From: Saccharomycopsis crataegensis
Lineage: Eukaryota > Ascomycota > Saccharomycetes > Ascoideales > Saccharomycopsidaceae
DNA length: 64,000 nucleotides
Assembly (NCBI RefSeq): GCF_037102585.1
Contig: NW_027043829.1
Span: 3,348,001-3,412,000 of the forward strand
Reading direction: 5' to 3'
A program made the position numbers and the translations under genes. How positions within the stretch are numbered: position 1 is the first letter of the stretch; each line of letters starts with the position of its first letter. The notes beneath the pieces were generated by a model that saw nothing but the letters and a program-made list of their open reading frames with translations, did not search any database and was not told the origin of the DNA. Positions 59,954-64,000 of this stretch are shown one piece after another.

Positions 59954-61420
59954 ATGATCCGCAGCAACATTAAGAGCTCGAGAATACTATTGAAGCGTGG
60001 TTTGGCCACCGTTGCTGATCCTGCAGTGAACCCACCTCGTCACTATGGTGGTCTCAGCGATCAAGACCGTATCTTTCAAAATCTTTATGAAAATTACGGT
60101 AGCGATTTGAAATCTTCTATGCGTATGGGGGATTGGTACAAGACTAAAGAAATCATTCTTAAAGGTGATAAGTGGATCATTGATGAAATGAAGAAATCCG
60201 GTTTGCGTGGCCGTGGTGGGGCTGGTTTCCCTAGTGGTTTAAAATGGTCTTTCATGAACCCTCCAGGATGGGAAAAGAATGAAGGTCCAAGATACTTAGT
60301 CATCAATGCCGATGAAGGTGAACCTGGTACCTGTAAAGACAGAGAAATCATGAGAAAGGACCCACACAAATTGGTCGAAGGTTGTTTATTGGCTGGTAGA
60401 GCCATGAATGCCACTGCAGCATACATTTATATCAGAGGTGAATTCTACAATGAAGCCGTCACTTTACAAACCGCCATCAACGAAGCCTACAAGGCTGGTC
60501 TCATTGGTAAGAATGCTTGTAATTCTGGCTATGATTTCGACATTTACATCCACCGTGGTGCTGGGGCCTACGTTTGTGGTGAAGAAACCGCCCTTATTGA
60601 ATCTATCGAAGGTAAGGCTGGTAAACCAAGATTGAAGCCTCCTTTCCCTGCTGGTATCGGTCTTTTCGGTAGACCATCCACTGTGACTAACGTCGAAACC
60701 GTCGCTGTTGCCCCAACCATTTTGAGAAGAGGTGGTGATTGGTTTGCCTCTTTTGGTAGACCAAGAAATTCTGGTACCAAGCTTTTCGGTATCTCCGGTC
60801 ATGTCAACCACCCATGTGTTGTTGAAGAAGAAATGTCTATCCCATTGAAAGAATTGATTGAAAAGCACTGTGGTGGTGTCATTGGCGGTTGGGACAACTT
60901 GCTCGGTGTTGTTCCAGGTGGTTCCTCCGTCCCAATTTTGCCACAATCTACTTGTACAGACGTTCTAATGGATTTCGATGCCCTTAAGGATGTTGGTTCT
61001 GGTTTGGGTACTGCTGCGGTTATTGTCATGAACAAGCAAACCGATGTCGTTAGAGCCATTCAAAGATTTTCTGCTTTCTACAAACACGAATCATGTGGTC
61101 AGTGTACACCATGTCGTGAAGGTACCACTTGGTTAGACAGAATGATGCGTCGTTTTGTTAAGGGTCAAGGTACCGAACGTGAAATCGACATGATTTGGGA
61201 ATTAACTAAAGAAATTGAACAACATACCATCTGTGCCTTGGGTGATGCCGCTGCTTGGCCAGTCCAAGGTTTGATCAGACAATTCAGACCAGAAATTGTG
61301 AAGAAGTTCCAACAATACGAAGAAAAGATGGGTGAAACAGTGAGTTACGGTGGTTGGGTCCCTAAGGGTGATGTTAAGGAAGGTAAGGTGATAAATAACC
61401 CGGTTCCAGAGAGCCATTAA
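59954..61420 (+). CDS. Complex I 51-kDa NADH-binding subunit (NDUFV1/NUBM)
   Basis: Binds NADH and FMN and carries cluster N3; the electron entry point of mitochondrial complex I. The 488 residues start with a mitochondrial presequence ([20 protein letters not shown]). The FMN/NADH site [10 protein letters not shown] lies at 86-95, then [15 protein letters not shown] (~117-131) and [19 protein letters not shown] (~205-223). The 4Fe-4S motif [11 protein letters not shown] is near 380 with the fourth Cys in TICALG. Codon choice is strongly biased (GGT, GCC, TTG, AGA), as expected of a highly expressed gene; no CTG. Length agrees with the Yarrowia and Neurospora proteins. Confidence 0.98.
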   Translation: MIRSNIKSSRILLKRGLATVADPAVNPPRHYGGLSDQDRIFQNLYENYGSDLKSSMRMGDWYKTKEIILKGDKWIIDEMKKSGLRGRGGAGFPSGLKWSFMNPPGWEKNEGPRYLVINADEGEPGTCKDREIMRKDPHKLVEGCLLAGRAMNATAAYIYIRGEFYNEAVTLQTAINEAYKAGLIGKNACNSGYDFDIYIHRGAGAYVCGEETALIESIEGKAGKPRLKPPFPAGIGLFGRPSTVTNVETVAVAPTILRRGGDWFASFGRPRNSGTKLFGISGHVNHPCVVEEEMSIPLKELIEKHCGGVIGGWDNLLGVVPGGSSVPILPQSTCTDVLMDFDALKDVGSGLGTAAVIVMNKQTDVVRAIQRFSAFYKHESCGQCTPCREGTTWLDRMMRRFVKGQGTEREIDMIWELTKEIEQHTICALGDAAAWPVQGLIRQFRPEIVKKFQQYEEKMGETVSYGGWVPKGDVKEGKVINNPVPESH

Positions 61421-62024
61421 GCATACATAGCATAAAGTTGTATTATTGACTATTATTATTATTATTATTATTATTTTTTTTTTCACGTTCTCAAATTCTA
61501 TTTTTGTTGTTTTCCCTCACACTTCTTTATTTACGTTACCTTAATCAAAATGAAATGAAAAATAGTGATTCAGTTTGTAGGTGCATTGGCAGTTGATTTG
61601 AATATGGTGCTAGTAAAATCCCTTATCTGTATACAGAAAGAAAAAAAAAAAAAAGAGGAATCCATTTTTTACCCCAGTTTTTGAAATGGCGGGATTATAA
61701 CCCCACTGACTGTTAAAGTTTTCATATTGCTATATTATAATATCACCATGCATGTGCAAAAGCTTTCTGGAATTTTTGTTCTACATCTTTACTTTGTGTA
61801 TTATACAATGTTCGATTCTGAAGCTCAATAGGAATGATAAAAGAAATTGGAGAGCCCAATTGCAAGAGTTTCAATAATAATAAGAATAGAGAGCCTTTTT
61901 TGTTTGTTTGTTTGTTTTCATTTTGTGGATGAATATCACAGGTTTCAATGATATTTAAAGATATTAATTACCTTATTGTCCCATTACAGATATGCACTGA
62001 CTTTTTTTTTTCTTTTTTGTTTTT
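61421..62024. other. Convergent 3' region NUBM / RIB4
   Basis: 604 bp; an ATT microsatellite at ~61451-61477 immediately follows the NUBM stop, with a T-run after it. No gene supported. Confidence 0.5.
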
Positions 62025-62528
<504 letters not shown>

Positions 62529-62644
62529 TTATTTGCGTGACTCCCTATTGTTTTTTATCGTATAGATTCTTTCACGGTTTGTTGATGCTCTTATGGCAGA
62601 CATCGTCTTTTAATAAGAATCCATGAAAAATTGGGGGATCAGGT

Positions 62645-62651
62645 CGGGTAA
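62645..62651 (-). promoter_or_regulatory. Reb1-type site before RIB4
   Basis: CGGGTAA, the reverse complement of TTACCCG, 120 bp upstream of the RIB4 ATG, matching the position of the sites before GLN4 and NUBM. Confidence 0.45.
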
Positions 62652-62863
62652 TGATGGATTACTAAGGCATTCAACTTAATTAATCATCATGTTAATCATT
62701 ATATAATAGATAGTAATACAAAATATCTGTATATGATCTCTAATATTTTGATATACTGAAAAGGTGGGATTATTATTTTCTTTTCTCTCTCTCTCTTTTT
62801 TTTTTGACCTTTTGATAAACCTTCTGCTTCCTATCTAAGATAAACATTTGAGGAGTGCATTTA

Positions 62864-62915
62864 AGGTAAACAGTTGAGGTAAACAGTTGAGGTAAACAGT
62901 TGGGGTAAACAGCTG
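62864..62915. repeat. 13-bp tandem repeat, four copies, each with GTAAACA
   Basis: AGGTAAACAGTTG three times exactly, then GGGTAAACAGCTG. Each unit contains GTAAACA, the forkhead (Fkh) core RTAAAYA. A fifth, degenerate ATAAACA lies just upstream (62840-62846). Located 340-390 bp upstream of RIB4. Confidence 0.85.
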
Positions 62916-63306
62916 CATTTCTTCATTTCTTTTTTTATTTTTTTTAGAAGCAGTCTTTCACTAGTTTATTCTTTGAGAATCATCCCAAGAGCTTCTGACT
63001 TTGTTCTCTTAAAGCCATCTGAATGTCCCACTTATTTCAATGGAATTAAGGGTGATGCTGATCGATTGAAATTTGTATTAGTGTGAAACCCCAAAGATCA
63101 ACGATGAAGACTAACAATAGTAAATCAAATTCTCTGTATTCGTTTTGGTGTTTGGAGCAGTGGCTCTCATTATATATAAAAAGCGAGTACTAAAATGCTT
63201 AGTTTACAGAATTTTCCTGGAAAGCTGATACAATCAAGAAAATTGGCTACTAGTAATACTTCAATTGAATCATTAAATTATAGGAATGACAGTATAATAT
63301 ACTGAA

Positions 63307-63383
63307 GATAAATAGAATATAAATAGGGTATGAATAGAGTATAAATAGAGTATAAATAGAGTATAAATAGAGTATAAATAGAG
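63307..63383. repeat. 11-bp tandem repeat TATAAATAGAG, about seven copies
   Basis: Units at 11-bp period: two or three degenerate copies on the left, four exact copies on the right, then a decayed end. Each unit holds TATAAATA, a match to the TATA-box consensus TATAWAWR, so the array shows one such box per helical turn on the plus strand. Confidence 0.9.
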
Positions 63384-63587
63384 TATAAAGAAAATGAGCT
63401 AAAACCACCCCCAGTGTTATCAGAAGGAAAAGAAACCACCAGCAAAAGTCTAGCAATGGAGGTGGTCCTAATAAAGCAATAATAAATATAATATAGTGGT
63501 AGTATACGAATCTACTATAAAAACAGCAGATATAACCCTTTGGGTATCTAATAGCTGTTCTGTAAAAATTATGGTATTGATAGGAAT

Positions 63588-64000
63588 TCATGCATCCAGA
63601 TGGAACCTAACCCGTTTTTTACCATCTCCAAATGGATCAGTCACCATGAACGCTTCATTATTTTTTATATTCTTCCCATCGATTCCTATTAAAGCATCTT
63701 CATTGTCTGGGAAGTTCATATGGTAGCTAGTTCGTGGATTGTTGAATGGATCAATAAAAGCTTTGTTCATTTTATTTTTTTCTTCCCAGAACTCAGCAAC
63801 GTTGACATAATTATTCTGGAACTTTTTACCAAATTTACCAATGCCACCTGGAACTTGATAGTGGTTTGGGGCAATATTACCACTGGCACTCATTCCAAAA
63901 TTAAGCGCTGGGGAAGTACCATTGAACTTATTCCAAAGTTGATAAGCTCTACCATCACATAAGATATCATTGTGCTCAAAAAATGCGGCGGTATTTGGGG
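63588..64000 (-). CDS. C-terminal part of an unrecognised protein, cut by the window edge
   Basis: The frame is open from the stop at 63588 to the right edge (about 136 codons), so the N-terminus lies outside. An internal Met at 63893 is not a likely start because the upstream codons (NTAAFFEHNDILCDGRAYQLWNK region) look coding. I do not recognise it. The sequence is rich in Asn, Gly, Phe and aromatic residues (QVPGGIGKFGKKFQNNYVN, FNNPRTSYHMNFPD) and has no membrane segment. It is not low complexity, which supports a real gene. Confidence 0.75.
   Translation of the reverse strand, partial: PNTAAFFEHNDILCDGRAYQLWNKFNGTSPALNFGMSASGNIAPNHYQVPGGIGKFGKKFQNNYVNVAEFWEEKNKMNKAFIDPFNNPRTSYHMNFPDNEDALIGIDGKNIKNNEAFMVTDPFGDGKKRVRFHLDA

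Noticed and set aside
60464-60946. 160-codon minus-strand frame opposite the complex I gene
   Set aside because: Highly biased codon use of the real gene leaves its antisense frame open; the product has no recognisable features.

Overview
The window is chromosomal DNA of an ascomycetous budding yeast (Saccharomycotina). The evidence is AT-rich sequence, one gene about every 1.8 kb, short introns with GTATGT/GTAAGT donors and TACTAAC-type branch sites, and orthologues of typical yeast genes. Two subunits of respiratory complex I (NDUFV1 and NDUFA12 types) argue against Saccharomycetaceae. CTG codons are almost absent from host genes: none seen in the glutaminyl-tRNA synthetase or the 1067-residue Sgd1 homologue. 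An intron-bearing tRNA with anticodon CAG lies at 8205-8302. Together these suggest a lineage where CUG is reassigned, ambiguous or avoided. The tRNA carries A73 (leucine-like), while several CTG codons fall where I recall Ser/Thr in homologues, so the decoding is unresolved.

Layout. 1-3000: a 600-codon open frame derived from a Ty1/copia reverse transcriptase-RNase H. 3.0-13.5 kb: LAS17 (WASP), GLN4, the CAG tRNA, an unrecognised gene, and SGD1 with a tripled 80-residue module. 14-31.5 kb: cis-prenyltransferase, a GPI-anchored copper-type superoxide dismutase, a possible mitochondrial protein, DHR2, MSY1, ERI1/PIG-Y, NDUFA12, DYS1, MsrA, the R-SNARE NYV1, ULP1 and DPB4. 31.5-33.7 kb: a gene-poor stretch with a possible solo LTR and an intron-containing tRNA-Ser(GCU). 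33.7-50 kb: MET7, YVH1, APC15, RAM2, TRM140, an Ecdysoneless homologue, ATG5, an unrecognised low-complexity protein, RPN8 and GPN2. 50-64 kb: a long promoter, then MRS4 (mitoferrin), RIM20, RSC7, a possible copia protease scrap, the complex I 51-kDa subunit, RIB4, and a gene cut by the right edge.

There is no operon-like logic. Neighbours are mostly divergent or convergent pairs. Recurrent themes are ribosome biogenesis (SGD1, DHR2, YVH1), with PAC/RRPE-like promoter motifs at SGD1 and DHR2; translation (GLN4, MSY1, two tRNAs, DYS1, TRM140); and mitochondrial function (NUBM, NDUFA12, MRS4, MSY1). Four genes (SGD1, the 44.5-kb gene, RAM2, RSC7) have tiny 5' exons that a plain open-frame reading misses. 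Several candidate regulatory arrays were found: four tandem GTAAACA sites, about seven tandem TATAAATA units, and a GATA cluster before MRS4.
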